From Candidatus Gastranaerophilales bacterium (GTDB lineage Bacteria > Cyanobacteriota > Vampirovibrionia > Gastranaerophilales > Gastranaerophilaceae): a stretch of DNA of 64,000 nt. Within the stretch, counting starts at the first letter, position 1. Each line of letters opens with the position of its first letter. The notes below the pieces were generated by a model. The model was not told the DNA's origin. It saw only the letters and a list, made by a program, of their open reading frames with translations, and did not search any database. The stretch lies in NCBI GenBank assembly GCA_944322785.1, contig CALUPW010000003.1:1-64000 (forward strand), given 5' to 3'. The translations under genes and the position numbers were made by a program. Below are positions 27,253 through 38,610 of the stretch, in pieces.

Positions 27253-27942
27253 ATGGAACACTGGGTTTATTCGTTTAATATTTTAAATCATCCGATATCC
27301 GTAAATATGGACACTCTAATAACAATGTGGATATCCATGCTTTTATTAATTATCCTTGCGCTGTTTACCACACGGAAAACATCTATATTCCCTTCAAAAC
27401 TCCAGATTGTGGCAGAAGGGATTGTCAACTATTTTTCCGGAATTGCAAAAGCCAGCATGGGTGAAGATGCAGCTAAAAAGCACCTCCCGCTTATATTGAC
27501 GCTTTTTATGTTTATATTAACAGCAAATCTTGTGGGACAGCTTCCATGGCATTTGATTCATTTGAAAACAGGAGAACTTGCATCTCCCAACAACGACATC
27601 AATATGACGGCAGCCATGGCAATTGTTGTTTCACTTTATTATATTTATTACGGTGTTAAGAAAAAAGGATTTCACTTTTTTGTTCACGGATTCAGTGTTG
27701 ACGGAATTATAATCACACTTGTAGATACTCTTGAACTTTTTGTAAGACCTTTTTCACTTGCTTTGCGGCTTTTCGCAAACATTTTTGCTGGAGAAGTTCT
27801 TGTATTTACAGTTGTCGGAATTGTCGCATACTTTTTGCCGCTTCCGTTCATGCTGTTTGAACTTTTTGTTGCGTTAATTCAAGCTCTTGTTTTTACGCTT
27901 CTTTCCACAACATATATATCAATGGCAGTTAATGAAGAATAA
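27253..27942 (+). CDS. atpB: ATP synthase subunit a
   Basis: The membrane stator subunit that forms the ion half-channels of F0. 229 residues with five or six transmembrane segments. The key Arg lies in the conserved LALRLFANIFAGEVLVF helix, and the final helix has FVALIQALVFTLLSTTYI. First gene of an operon in the order a, c, b', b, delta, alpha, gamma, the order of the cyanobacterial atp1 cluster. No atpI precedes it here. Confidence 0.96.
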   Translation: MEHWVYSFNILNHPISVNMDTLITMWISMLLLIILALFTTRKTSIFPSKLQIVAEGIVNYFSGIAKASMGEDAAKKHLPLILTLFMFILTANLVGQLPWHLIHLKTGELASPNNDINMTAAMAIVVSLYYIYYGVKKKGFHFFVHGFSVDGIIITLVDTLELFVRPFSLALRLFANIFAGEVLVFTVVGIVAYFLPLPFMLFELFVALIQALVFTLLSTTYISMAVNEE

Positions 27943-27962
27943 TTTATAAAAAGGAGAAAATT

Positions 27963-28205
27963 ATGGCAGTTGAACAATTAGCAAATTTGGATTTAGCAAA
28001 ATTAGGCGCAGGTATTGCAATCGGTTTCGGTGCAATCGGCGGAGGTTTAGGACTCGGTATTGCGACAAAAGGTGTTCTTGAAGCAATCGCAAGACAACCG
28101 GAAATGAAAGACGAAGCTTTTAAAAACTTCATTATCGGTGCAGGTCTTGCTGAAGCAACAGCTATTTATGCACTTTTGATTGCTTTGCTCCTGGTATTTG
28201 CATAA
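27963..28205 (+). CDS. atpE: ATP synthase subunit c
   Basis: 80-residue hairpin of two transmembrane helices forming the rotor ring. The ion-binding carboxylate is E64 (GLAEATAIYALLIALLL), the loop is ARQPEM, and helix 1 is GAIGGGLGLG. The Gln/Ser ligand set that marks Na+-specific rings (a Gln in helix 1 and Ser after the Glu) is absent, so the ring looks H+-specific. AAAGGAG precedes the ATG. Confidence 0.96.
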   Translation: MAVEQLANLDLAKLGAGIAIGFGAIGGGLGLGIATKGVLEAIARQPEMKDEAFKNFIIGAGLAEATAIYALLIALLLVFA

Positions 28206-28230
28206 AAATTTTCAATAAAGGGTCAAAATC

Positions 28231-28701
28231 ATGTTTGAATTTAATGCAACATTTTTAATTGCAATGATTAGTTTTGTAGTGTTCATAATAATTATGAATG
28301 CAATATTGTACAAACCTATTCTTTCTATCATCGCACAAAGACAAAACTATATTGATGATAACAATAGTGCTGCACAAAATTCAAAAAAACAAGCGCAAAG
28401 TATTCTGGACGACAGGGAACAGCAAATAAATAATGCTTTTGCAAAATCTAAGGAAATCGTTTCCTCCAGAGTCTTAAAAGAAAATGAAACAGCGAAAAAT
28501 CTTACGGATAAAGCAAAAGCAGAATCCATGAACAGCATAAATGCAGGAAAAGCAATTCTTCAAAAAGAAGAATTGGAAACTTCAAATGCTCTTAAAACTA
28601 ATGTGAAAGAACTTGCAGAGAAAATTTCTTCAAAAATTCTCGGCGAAAATATCACAATTGATAATGTTGATTATAATTACATTGATAAGGTGCTGAAATG
28701 A
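28231..28701 (+). CDS. atpG: ATP synthase subunit b' (first of two b-type subunits)
   Basis: 156 residues: an N-terminal transmembrane helix (about 8-27) and a long charged helix with Ala/Lys/Glu repeats, as in peripheral stalk b subunits. A second b subunit is encoded directly downstream with a 4-nt overlap. Two different b subunits (b and b') are characteristic of Cyanobacteria and their relatives, chloroplasts and some other phyla. By cyanobacterial order this first one is b' (called atpG or atpF2 there). Confidence 0.9.
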   Translation: MFEFNATFLIAMISFVVFIIIMNAILYKPILSIIAQRQNYIDDNNSAAQNSKKQAQSILDDREQQINNAFAKSKEIVSSRVLKENETAKNLTDKAKAESMNSINAGKAILQKEELETSNALKTNVKELAEKISSKILGENITIDNVDYNYIDKVLK

Positions 28702-29195
28702 ATACAATTGGTCAAATCTGGAATTTTATAGTAACAAGCAACTTTTTCAACTTTGTTGTAATGGTGCTGATTTTAGCATGGATTGTAACGAAATTTGATT
28801 TGATTAATGTGCTTGAAAATATCAAAATCAACATACAAAATACGATTAAAAAAGCTGAAGAAGAAAAAGCGGCAGCTGAAAAAGAGCTAATAAACGCAAA
28901 AAAATCCGTTGAAAATTTGGAAAGTGAAATTAAAGAAAAAATTGATTCTGCAGAAAAACAAGCTGAAAAAATTGCGCAAAATATTGCACTTGAAACAGAA
29001 AAAAAAGTAACAAATATAAAAAACAATATTGAACGGGCAATATCAGCAGAAGAAAAAACAATTTCCGCAAGACTTTCAAAAAAAACGGCTCTGGCATCAT
29101 CCGAACTTGCAAAACAACATATAATAACACTTCTTGAAGCCCATCCGGAACTTCACGAAAAATATATCAATCAAAGTATTGAAGAATTAGGATAA
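28698..29195 (+). CDS. atpF: ATP synthase subunit b
   Basis: 165 residues, with an N-terminal membrane helix (about 10-28) and a long coiled-coil helix of the peripheral stalk (KKAEEEKAAAEKELINAKKS). The last 40 residues, ASSELAKQHIITLLEAHPEL, resemble the delta-binding end. It overlaps b' by 4 nt and is followed by delta after 3 nt. Confidence 0.93.
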   Translation: MNTIGQIWNFIVTSNFFNFVVMVLILAWIVTKFDLINVLENIKINIQNTIKKAEEEKAAAEKELINAKKSVENLESEIKEKIDSAEKQAEKIAQNIALETEKKVTNIKNNIERAISAEEKTISARLSKKTALASSELAKQHIITLLEAHPELHEKYINQSIEELG

Positions 29196-29198
29196 ATT

Positions 29199-31266
<2,068 letters not shown>

Positions 31267-31281
31267 GAAAGGAGTAACCGT

Positions 31282-31638
31282 ATGAAATGTTATTATCATC
31301 ATGATAGAGATGCCTTTGGAATTTGTCAGGCGTGCGGCAAGGCATTATGTTTAGAATGTATGGACACTACAAATAATGTCACAAAATGCAAAAACAGCAA
31401 TTTTTGTAAAGAAATTGTCCGCTTGCAAAACATTACATACGGCAACATACGTGCAACCTTTACTAAAAGCCAGAAAATGGTATCCACTATACTCGGATTG
31501 CTATTCTTGCTTTCTGGAATTGCAGGTATCGGCATTACTTTTATCATTGAAGACAGCTTTATGCTTGTACCGAGCTTAATATTTATAGTAATAGGTTTTG
31601 CAATTTTTTACAGCGCATGCAGAATGCGTGTCAGCTAA
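31282..31638 (+). CDS. B-box-like zinc finger membrane protein inserted in the atp operon
   Basis: 118 residues: an N-terminal cysteine/histidine pattern C3, H6, C15, C18, C23, C26 resembling the first part of a B-box zinc finger, with two further Cys (C36, C42), then two transmembrane helices (about 67-87 and 91-111) and a short basic tail. It lies between atpA and atpG with 15-nt gaps on both sides and its own GAAAGGAG ribosome binding site, so it must be transcribed with them. Proteins of this build are known in bacteria but without a general function. An assembly or regulatory role for ATP synthase is suggested by position only. Confidence 0.75.
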   Translation: MKCYYHHDRDAFGICQACGKALCLECMDTTNNVTKCKNSNFCKEIVRLQNITYGNIRATFTKSQKMVSTILGLLFLLSGIAGIGITFIIEDSFMLVPSLIFIVIGFAIFYSACRMRVS

Positions 31639-31653
31639 TTTCAGGTAAACATT

Positions 31654-32586
31654 ATGACCAATTTAAAAGACATAAAAAACAGAATTCAAAGTGTTGAAAG
31701 TACAAAAAAAATTACACGTGCAATGAAAATGGTTGCGGCTGCAAAAGTAAAAAAAGCAGAATCAACAGTTAAAATGTCACGGCCATTTACAAATGAATTA
31801 AACACAATGTTTAAAAAACTGCTTAATTCAGTCGGCAGCTTTTCGGATTTGACGCTAAAAATCAAAACTGCCGTTGACAATTATCCGGCACTATTGCAGG
31901 TAAGAGAAGTGAAAACTGCAGGAATTTTAGTTATTACTTCAAACAAAGGGCTTGCAGGGGCATATAATGCCAATATTTTAAAACAGACTTTGAAAACTGT
32001 AAAAGAATATAATGAAAAAGGGATAAAAACAATTCTTTTCATTGTAGGTCAAAAGGGCATAAGTTCTTTAAAGAAAAAATGTAAAAATTTTGACTGTGAA
32101 ATTGCAAAGACATATAATGCGGTTGCAAACAACCCTACCGGTGAAGGCGCAAGTGTTATTGTTTCAGATATGGCAGAATATTTTGTTAATCAAAAAATAG
32201 ACAAAATTGAAATCATTACAACCAGATTTAAAAATATGATGAGCTATTTTATTGAAAATTGGGAGGTTCTGCCTTTAAAAGATATAAATACGGATCATGA
32301 ACGCCTTCATGACAATATCATTGAACCTTTGATGGAATTTCTTCCGGATATGCACCATATTTTGCAGAAAGTTGTTCCGATGTATATTGCAAATATTATT
32401 TATCAGGCACTTCTTGAAGCGCAGGCAAGTGAACTTGCAAGCAGAATGACTGCAATGTCTGCGGCAACAAATAATGCTGAAAAGATGCTTAAAGATTTAT
32501 CGACTGAATACAACAAAACCCGTCAATTTGCAATCACTCAAGAAATTATAGAAGTTGTATCCGGAGCAAACGCTCAAATCGGATAA
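31654..32586 (+). CDS. atpG: ATP synthase subunit gamma
   Basis: 310 residues, the central rotor stalk. The N-terminal helix (KDIKNRIQSVESTKKITRAMKMVAAAK) and the C-terminal helix (SELASRMTAMSAATNNAEKML ending VVSGANAQIG) are the conserved coiled-coil pair. Ends the operon; the gene order stops here without beta and epsilon, as in Cyanobacteria, where atpB-atpE form a separate unit. I see no terminator before the converging gene, 28 nt away. Confidence 0.95.
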   Translation: MTNLKDIKNRIQSVESTKKITRAMKMVAAAKVKKAESTVKMSRPFTNELNTMFKKLLNSVGSFSDLTLKIKTAVDNYPALLQVREVKTAGILVITSNKGLAGAYNANILKQTLKTVKEYNEKGIKTILFIVGQKGISSLKKKCKNFDCEIAKTYNAVANNPTGEGASVIVSDMAEYFVNQKIDKIEIITTRFKNMMSYFIENWEVLPLKDINTDHERLHDNIIEPLMEFLPDMHHILQKVVPMYIANIIYQALLEAQASELASRMTAMSAATNNAEKMLKDLSTEYNKTRQFAITQEIIEVVSGANAQIG

Positions 32587-32614
32587 TCAAAATAATACAC
32601 CGGAAAAACGTTAT

Positions 32615-34279
32615 CTATCTTCTTAAAAATGCTTGCATACTGAGGTTGTTCTTCAGGTTTATTTTGTCGGATTCTTTATTTATAAGATTATTTTGTGATG
32701 ACAATTCAGCTTCCATAGCTTTCTTTTCTGCAAGTTTAGCCTTGCGTCTGGCTTCGGATTTATTTGTCATATATATATTGAGTTTAGGAATTCCAATACC
32801 CAGAACAAGACCTGAATACAAATATCCTGCAATTTGTGCAACATTCAAAATTTTCAGTTGCTTTCTTATTGCTTTACCTCTTTCACCTGCAGGAATTTGT
32901 TTTAACATTTGAGCAAAAGTGAGCGCTTTACCGTCATTTGATACTGCATTTATACCTAATTTTTTCAAACCTTCAATTATAACTTCGTCACGGGTTTTGA
33001 GATTTGTTTTAAAGAAAGATTTTTCACCTTTATTTTTTATAAGCGATTTGTCGTTATCCATTGCCATTGCAACACCTTTTGCAACAAAGTTGCCAAGAAC
33101 AAGCCAGTTAAAGAATCCTAAAACATCTTTAACAACAGATTCTCTTAACTCATCCTTGTCACGAGCAACGATAAATCTCGACATGATTGTTAACCCGTAG
33201 ATAAGTTTAAACTGGTTTAAGGTTGGAACCATACCTTTGTATTGAATATTTTTAAGCAGTCCGCCTTCCTTACGGGCAAGATCTGCAACAATTCCGCCGC
33301 CGAAAACTGCAGCCGCTGCTAATTTCCAGAGTTTGAAGTTAAAACTTTTATCTTTTTCCCGTCCTTCAACTCCGACAAAGCCGTCACTACCGGTTTTCTT
33401 CTTTGTAAGATAAATGTTTAAAGGCTGAATTGACATGCCGATTCCGGAGGCAATAGCCATACCTGCAATTGTACGCCCTGTATTAATATGTTTTAGACCG
33501 TTTATAAATGTGTTTTTTGAAAAATCGGTTTCTTCAAAAGCCTTAACAACTTTATCTTTTGTTAAAGTTTTAGCGACATTATAGATATTTTCAACAAACC
33601 CTGAAAGACTGTTTGTTGTTTCTTTGCCGGCTGCTTTTAACTTATAATCGGTTTCAGAACCTGTTGCATGAGTAATATAATTTACAAGATACTGTTTTGT
33701 ATTTTTAGGAATTGTATCTCCCGCAATATCAGGATTGTTTAACGCAGACATATAGCGTTTTACGACATTTTTAATATCATAAGAATTTAACTTATTTTCT
33801 TTACCTTCTGCATTTGTTGAAAGATTTTCAAAAACATCATTTAAAGTTTTTTCAAGATTTTGAACAGCTGATTTATCTTTATTAGCCTGAACATTGTCAT
33901 GGAAAAGTTTACCAATAATATCGAAAGTTTCGTTATCTGCAAAAATTTTGTCTGCACGAATACCGAATGTTTTATTTAACACGAGAGAAAATGCAAGTGC
34001 AGCTAATGAGCCGTAAACACCGATTAACGAATGGTTAATGGTTCCAGAAGCTTCACGGCGTCCTGTTTCCATACCGGCTGCAGGACCTCTGTTTACAAAG
34101 TCGACTGTTGTTCTGGGGATTACCATGGAACCCAAATCAACAGCATTTGCACCCCAGGCCTGATTTGTGTCCAAAAAACGCAAGCCGAGGCTTAAGGCAT
34201 CAAAGCCTTTAAAATTTATATTTTGTTTTTCCTTTTTGTTTTCTACTGAATTATAATGGGGTATGTTTTGAATTTTCAT
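32615..34279 (-). CDS. large lineage-type membrane protein, paralogue of 34290-36041
   Basis: 554 residues with several hydrophobic stretches, Lys-rich loops and no known domain. The N-terminal segment MKIQNIPHYN...NINFKGF (F23-K24-G25) carries the F-x-G pattern. Blocks shared with its neighbour include SMVIPRTTV (IIPRTIV there), GRREASG (RRESSG), SIQPLN (SAQPIN), KGMVPTLNQ (KGLFPTMDQ) and DKDELRES (DKNELRES). The two genes are 10 nt apart, have AAGGAG ribosome binding sites (34279 only) and must be ancient duplicates. They are probably integral to the cytoplasmic membrane; function unknown. Confidence 0.75.
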   Translation of the reverse strand: MKIQNIPHYNSVENKKEKQNINFKGFDALSLGLRFLDTNQAWGANAVDLGSMVIPRTTVDFVNRGPAAGMETGRREASGTINHSLIGVYGSLAALAFSLVLNKTFGIRADKIFADNETFDIIGKLFHDNVQANKDKSAVQNLEKTLNDVFENLSTNAEGKENKLNSYDIKNVVKRYMSALNNPDIAGDTIPKNTKQYLVNYITHATGSETDYKLKAAGKETTNSLSGFVENIYNVAKTLTKDKVVKAFEETDFSKNTFINGLKHINTGRTIAGMAIASGIGMSIQPLNIYLTKKKTGSDGFVGVEGREKDKSFNFKLWKLAAAAVFGGGIVADLARKEGGLLKNIQYKGMVPTLNQFKLIYGLTIMSRFIVARDKDELRESVVKDVLGFFNWLVLGNFVAKGVAMAMDNDKSLIKNKGEKSFFKTNLKTRDEVIIEGLKKLGINAVSNDGKALTFAQMLKQIPAGERGKAIRKQLKILNVAQIAGYLYSGLVLGIGIPKLNIYMTNKSEARRKAKLAEKKAMEAELSSQNNLINKESDKINLKNNLSMQAFLRR

Positions 34280-34289
34280 GATTTTCTCC

Positions 34290-36041
34290 TTACGAATTTA
34301 AAAATGCCTGAAACGAAGTTTTTGCGGCTGCCGGAATATTCGATGCCGAAATCGAAGAGGCGGCAGCCTGTGTACCGGCGCCGGTGGCAGCTGTAGTTGT
34401 CGTTTTTTGCGCATTTATATTCGCAAGATCTTGTTTTGCTTTATTTTTGTTAGTTTGAGTTCTTGTATAGAGCGGAATAAATATACCGAGAGAAATCAGC
34501 GAGAATGCAAGGTTGCCTATCTGGCAAATTGTTCTGAGTCTTTTATCATGTGCTGTTGCTAATTCATCCGTAGATTTTAATGATGTATGTTTTGCCCAGT
34601 TCCAGAATTTTTGAAGTGCATTTGCATTCTGGTCTGCTTTTTTCAGCCTGTTAATTAATTTAACATTACCATTATTTTTATGTTCAATATATGTTGCAAT
34701 ACCTTTTGCAGCATAATCGCCGAGGAAATAAAAACTAGCAAAGGTTGCAATATCACGAATTGTTGATTCACGAAGTTCATTTTTATCTTCAGAGGCAGCC
34801 ATTCTGCTTGCAAAAGTTGCGGTAGAAATAATTCTTGCCTGATCCATAGTCGGGAAAAGCCCTTTAAACTGATACAAAGAACTTAGAGTGGGTTTATCCA
34901 TCACCATAGACAAAGCACAAACACCAATCATTGAACCTACTGAAATAAATTTTTGTTTCAACAATTGCAGTTTTTCTTTTTTAGAGAGTTCCTTATATTC
35001 TTTCTTTTCCTGATAATCGTTGTAAATAGGCGCACCTTTGCGTCCTGAAAGTTTGTGGGTAATCCAGCGATTTATAGGCTGAGCAGAAATTGCCAGAGGT
35101 ATTATTATGCCGAGTCCGCCTAAACTTTTCCAGTTGACAAGTTTTTTAGCCTTTGTAAAGTAACTTTTAAGTTGTTCTGCAGTTTTAACGCCTCTTTGTT
35201 TAGCACCGTGAAGGACTTTTGGTGTATCTTTGCAGAAAGATGCAAGGTTGTTGCCAAGGTATCCTTCATCACCTTTAAATCGGATATTTTCCGAAATATG
35301 CGTTAAATTAACCAAATTTTGGTATGCTTTTTTAGTATTTTTGTAATCGCCGTCTTCGGCTGCCTTTGCAAGAATATCAATAGCACTTTCTGCCTCAGGT
35401 TTGAGTCTGATTTTTTCTAAAATATCATTTATTTCTTTCAGATTTTTTATTTCATCCGGATTTTCAGCCAGCAGTTCCGCAAAAGATTTTATACCGCCTT
35501 TGTTATAAGCTTCGCCGTCAACGCCTTCAAGGGAAAGTATTGAACGTTTAAAGAAATCCTTATAATATTCCCGTGTCGGGTTGCCGCAGGGAGTATAAAA
35601 TTTGGCTATTTTATCATAGGCCTCATTATTTGCCCAGTTGTTCAATAAATTTTTATCAAAAATTCCCATTACAGGTTTGTTAAACAAAGCTCCGGCACCC
35701 ATTACAAGGAAACTCGGCAATAAACAATTTATTACCAGACCTGAACTTTCACGTCTGAATGCTTCAAATCCGCCAAAGAAATTCAACTGACGTTTTTGAT
35801 TTCCGTTTTCATCTTTTTTATTTGAACCGGCGTATGTTTCAACGATAGTTCTCGGTATAATAGCTGTTGACAAATCCAATACAGAAACATTCAGCATCGG
35901 ATGTTCTTCACATTTTTGAATGCCTTTTACGAGCAAATCAGATAAACCGCCTTTAAAAGAAGGTTTAAAATTTGCATTATTAATACTCTTTTTGGGGGTA
36001 TTTTTTTTGTCTACACTACTTATACTAACTTTTTCAATCAT
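34290..36041 (-). CDS. large lineage-type membrane protein, paralogue of 32615-34279
   Basis: 583 residues. The N-terminus ends its tag-like segment with PSFKGG (F29-K30-G31). Shared blocks with the downstream gene are listed there; between them are conserved hydrophobic segments (for example around SMIGVCALSMVMDKP). The C-terminus is a low-complexity Thr/Ala/Ser stretch (TTTAATGAGTQAAASS) before SFQAFLNS; the downstream protein ends in a similar SMQAFLRR. The matching C-terminal pattern (QAFL) is a second shared feature. No ribosome binding site is obvious before the ATG. Confidence 0.75.
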   Translation of the reverse strand: MIEKVSISSVDKKNTPKKSINNANFKPSFKGGLSDLLVKGIQKCEEHPMLNVSVLDLSTAIIPRTIVETYAGSNKKDENGNQKRQLNFFGGFEAFRRESSGLVINCLLPSFLVMGAGALFNKPVMGIFDKNLLNNWANNEAYDKIAKFYTPCGNPTREYYKDFFKRSILSLEGVDGEAYNKGGIKSFAELLAENPDEIKNLKEINDILEKIRLKPEAESAIDILAKAAEDGDYKNTKKAYQNLVNLTHISENIRFKGDEGYLGNNLASFCKDTPKVLHGAKQRGVKTAEQLKSYFTKAKKLVNWKSLGGLGIIIPLAISAQPINRWITHKLSGRKGAPIYNDYQEKKEYKELSKKEKLQLLKQKFISVGSMIGVCALSMVMDKPTLSSLYQFKGLFPTMDQARIISTATFASRMAASEDKNELRESTIRDIATFASFYFLGDYAAKGIATYIEHKNNGNVKLINRLKKADQNANALQKFWNWAKHTSLKSTDELATAHDKRLRTICQIGNLAFSLISLGIFIPLYTRTQTNKNKAKQDLANINAQKTTTTAATGAGTQAAASSISASNIPAAAKTSFQAFLNS

Positions 36042-36335
36042 AAAAATGTCTGGCTTTATTTAACATACCTATTATAACAACAGCACAAAATTATTAAAAG
36101 ACGTAAATTTAAAAAATTGCGCTTACAGACTAATATGTTAAGGAGATATTAAGAAGATTTATTGAATGAGTTTTTAATTTTAAGAATTTTTAAAGGCGTT
36201 TTTAAAATTTTTAATGTATGAAAAACGGTTTTTAACAACAAATTCAATTAAATTCGTAATTTTATTTATTAAATTAATTGTAAATAATTGTAACGAATAC
36301 GCTTAATATTTTGCATTTTATATATTATGGATATA
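36042..36335. other. AT-rich intergenic region
   Basis: About 294 bases, very AT-rich, with no open frame of note and no hairpin that I can support. It holds the promoter of the minus-strand membrane protein unit at its left end and the untranslated end of the CCA-type gene at its right end. Confidence 0.6.
36071..36076 (-). promoter_or_regulatory. -10 box upstream of the 34290-36041 gene
   Basis: On the minus strand TATAAT lies 29 nt before the ATG at 36041. The -35 position (36094-36099, TTTTAA) is a weak match. Confidence 0.4.
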
Positions 36336-37742
36336 TTAATTTAGATTTTTTATAAATTCAACAGCATGCTCTTTTGTCAAAATTTCACCGCTGATTTGTG
36401 CTTCATGCAACAAATCCATGATTTCACCCAGTTTGGGAGAGGGTTTTATATCCAAAATTTTCATAATATCATTTCCGTCAAGAAGTTTTGGCAGTGGTTC
36501 AAGAGTGTCACGGACGTCAAGATAAAATTTTAAAAGCCGGTTTAGAGAATTTATATTATTATTTACCATTTCATCAGAAACAGCAGGTCCTCTTGCCGAT
36601 AATCGATCCGCTTTTGCAAGAATAATTTCATCTATTGAATTATCTTCCATTTTCCTAACGTAACGCATCATAATTTTGTCGTTGATTTCCGGAGAACACA
36701 TAAGGGAAGACGGATAAATATGATTTTTAATCATTGTAGCAATATAATCAATCTGCTTGTTTGAGAAAGCTAATTTTTTAAGTAAAAGCGGCGCCATTTT
36801 TGCACCCGTATCATCATGCTTTATAAACCTGTGACGACCTGTATCTTCCTCAATTGTCCATGTTGAAAATTTACCGATATCATGCAAAAATGCGGCAAGT
36901 TTTAGATGCGCAAGCCTGGAATACCCTCCGAAATCTTTTTTTTCAAGATGTTCTTTTACATCATTTGATGATTTTTTATAAATTTCTTGAACCATTCTTG
37001 AAGTTTCAAGAGAATGTTCAAATAAGCGTAAATGATGGTGGGTATTTGGCGGAACCTGTTTTAATTCGTTAATTACAGGGAAAATTTTTTCCAAAAGTTC
37101 TGCTTTATCCATATTTTTTAGAGCAATATCCGAAAATTCACCCGAAAAAAGATGCATAATTTCATAATTTAAACGCTCTACAGCCGGCTTTGAAATCAAA
37201 TCTGTATGTTTTTTTATGATTTCAAAAGTTTGCGGCTCAATCCCAAAACCGGTTTGCGCCTGAAATCTGAAAACTCTTAAAAGTCTTAACGGATCATCTA
37301 TAAAATTATTTTCATCAATTATTTTTAAAATTTTGCTTTCAAAATCCATGATACCACCTGTAACATCAATTATTTTGAAAGTTTTCAAACTTACTGCAAT
37401 TGCATTTATTGTCAAATCCCGTCTTGTTAAATCTTTTTCAACAGTTCCGCCAACAGCAGTTGTTATATCAAGATAATTAATTTTATCGGGCATTACAACA
37501 CGATAAATTTTGTTGGTTTCATCAAGCGGAACAAAAGTTGCACTAAAATATTCAGCAATTTTCAAGGCAAACTCTTTTACATCAGAATTTAAAATAATTA
37601 AATCACGGTCATTTGTATCTTTATCAGACAAAAAATCACGAACTGCACCTCCGACAAGATAAATATCTTCGTCAAAATTTTTCATTATTTCAATTAAAAT
37701 ATTGTCCGATTTAATTTTTTCCGTAATAATTTCCAAATTCAT
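36336..37742 (-). CDS. tRNA nucleotidyltransferase (CCA-adding / poly(A) polymerase family) with HD domain
   Basis: 468 residues. The head is a class II nucleotidyltransferase: LVGGAVRDFL, then NDRDLIILN (catalytic Asp pair) and the RRDLTINAIAV motif, followed by RLLRVFRFQAQTGFGIEPQT. The tail has an HD phosphohydrolase domain, with HLRLFEHSLETSRMV and FLHDIGKFSTW. This build is that of CCA-adding or A-adding enzymes that repair the tRNA 3' end; the two activities cannot be told apart by eye. It overlaps rsmE by 32 nt, so translation is probably coupled. Confidence 0.92.
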   Translation of the reverse strand: MNLEIITEKIKSDNILIEIMKNFDEDIYLVGGAVRDFLSDKDTNDRDLIILNSDVKEFALKIAEYFSATFVPLDETNKIYRVVMPDKINYLDITTAVGGTVEKDLTRRDLTINAIAVSLKTFKIIDVTGGIMDFESKILKIIDENNFIDDPLRLLRVFRFQAQTGFGIEPQTFEIIKKHTDLISKPAVERLNYEIMHLFSGEFSDIALKNMDKAELLEKIFPVINELKQVPPNTHHHLRLFEHSLETSRMVQEIYKKSSNDVKEHLEKKDFGGYSRLAHLKLAAFLHDIGKFSTWTIEEDTGRHRFIKHDDTGAKMAPLLLKKLAFSNKQIDYIATMIKNHIYPSSLMCSPEINDKIMMRYVRKMEDNSIDEIILAKADRLSARGPAVSDEMVNNNINSLNRLLKFYLDVRDTLEPLPKLLDGNDIMKILDIKPSPKLGEIMDLLHEAQISGEILTKEHAVEFIKNLN

Positions 37743-38460
37743 AAATTATATTTCCCAACGCAACCGTAACTGCAGTTTCAGCCCTCAAAATCAAATCTCC
37801 GAGTGTCAGCATCGGAATATTGTTTTCTTTAAAAAAGCCGAATTCTTTTTCCGAAAATCCGCCCTCCGGTCCGATTATCACAAGCAGACTTTCACCTTTT
37901 AATACCGGAGATTCAATAAAAAAGTCTTTTAAAGTTTTTGTAGAATTTCTTTCACAAAAAGCAATCACTTTATCAAATCTTTTTGAACCATATAAAATTT
38001 CTATTGATGAAACTTCTTCACATTTTGGAATAACAGCTCTTTCACATTGTTTTGAAGCTTCATACATAATTTTATTCCATCTGTCGATTTTTTTTTCAAT
38101 AACCGATTTATTTAAAGCACAATTGTCTGTCAAAACCGGAATAAGAGAACGTACCCCTAGCTCTGTTGCTTTTTCAACAACAAAACTCTGTGCATCACTT
38201 CTTAACGGACTTTGAGCAAGAAATAAATCAAATTTTAAATCTCTTTCAGATTTATAAGATTTTTCAACAAAACATTCTATTTTATTTGGTGTTATATTTT
38301 TAATTACTGTTTCATATTGAATTTGATTTTCATCTATCAAAAGGATTTTTTCGCCACGTTTTGCACGCAGAGATTTTACCATATGATTGTAATTTTCTTT
38401 ATCTTCAATTGTTATAATATTATCTTTTAAATTTTCAGATTTTATAAAAAAATGCGGCAT
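37711..38460 (-). CDS. rsmE: 16S rRNA (uridine1498-N3)-methyltransferase
   Basis: 249 residues of the SPOUT class. The knotted C-terminal SAM site is VIIGPEGGFSEKE with LGDLILRAETA; the N-terminal PUA-like part precedes it. It methylates U1498 in the decoding site of 16S rRNA. TTGAAAGGA precedes the ATG. It forms a two-gene unit with the CCA-type gene. Confidence 0.94.
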   Translation of the reverse strand: MPHFFIKSENLKDNIITIEDKENYNHMVKSLRAKRGEKILLIDENQIQYETVIKNITPNKIECFVEKSYKSERDLKFDLFLAQSPLRSDAQSFVVEKATELGVRSLIPVLTDNCALNKSVIEKKIDRWNKIMYEASKQCERAVIPKCEEVSSIEILYGSKRFDKVIAFCERNSTKTLKDFFIESPVLKGESLLVIIGPEGGFSEKEFGFFKENNIPMLTLGDLILRAETAVTVALGNIIYEFGNYYGKN

Positions 38461-38610
38461 TGAATAGTCCTTTCAACAATATTTTACAATAAAATGCAAT
38501 TCTTTGAAAACATTTATTAAATTTTTGTTTATTTAGTGGATTTTTATTTATTTTTGAAGTATTATTACGGTAGTAGGAAATTCTTAAATTAAACCTTTCG
38601 GGAGGTAAAA

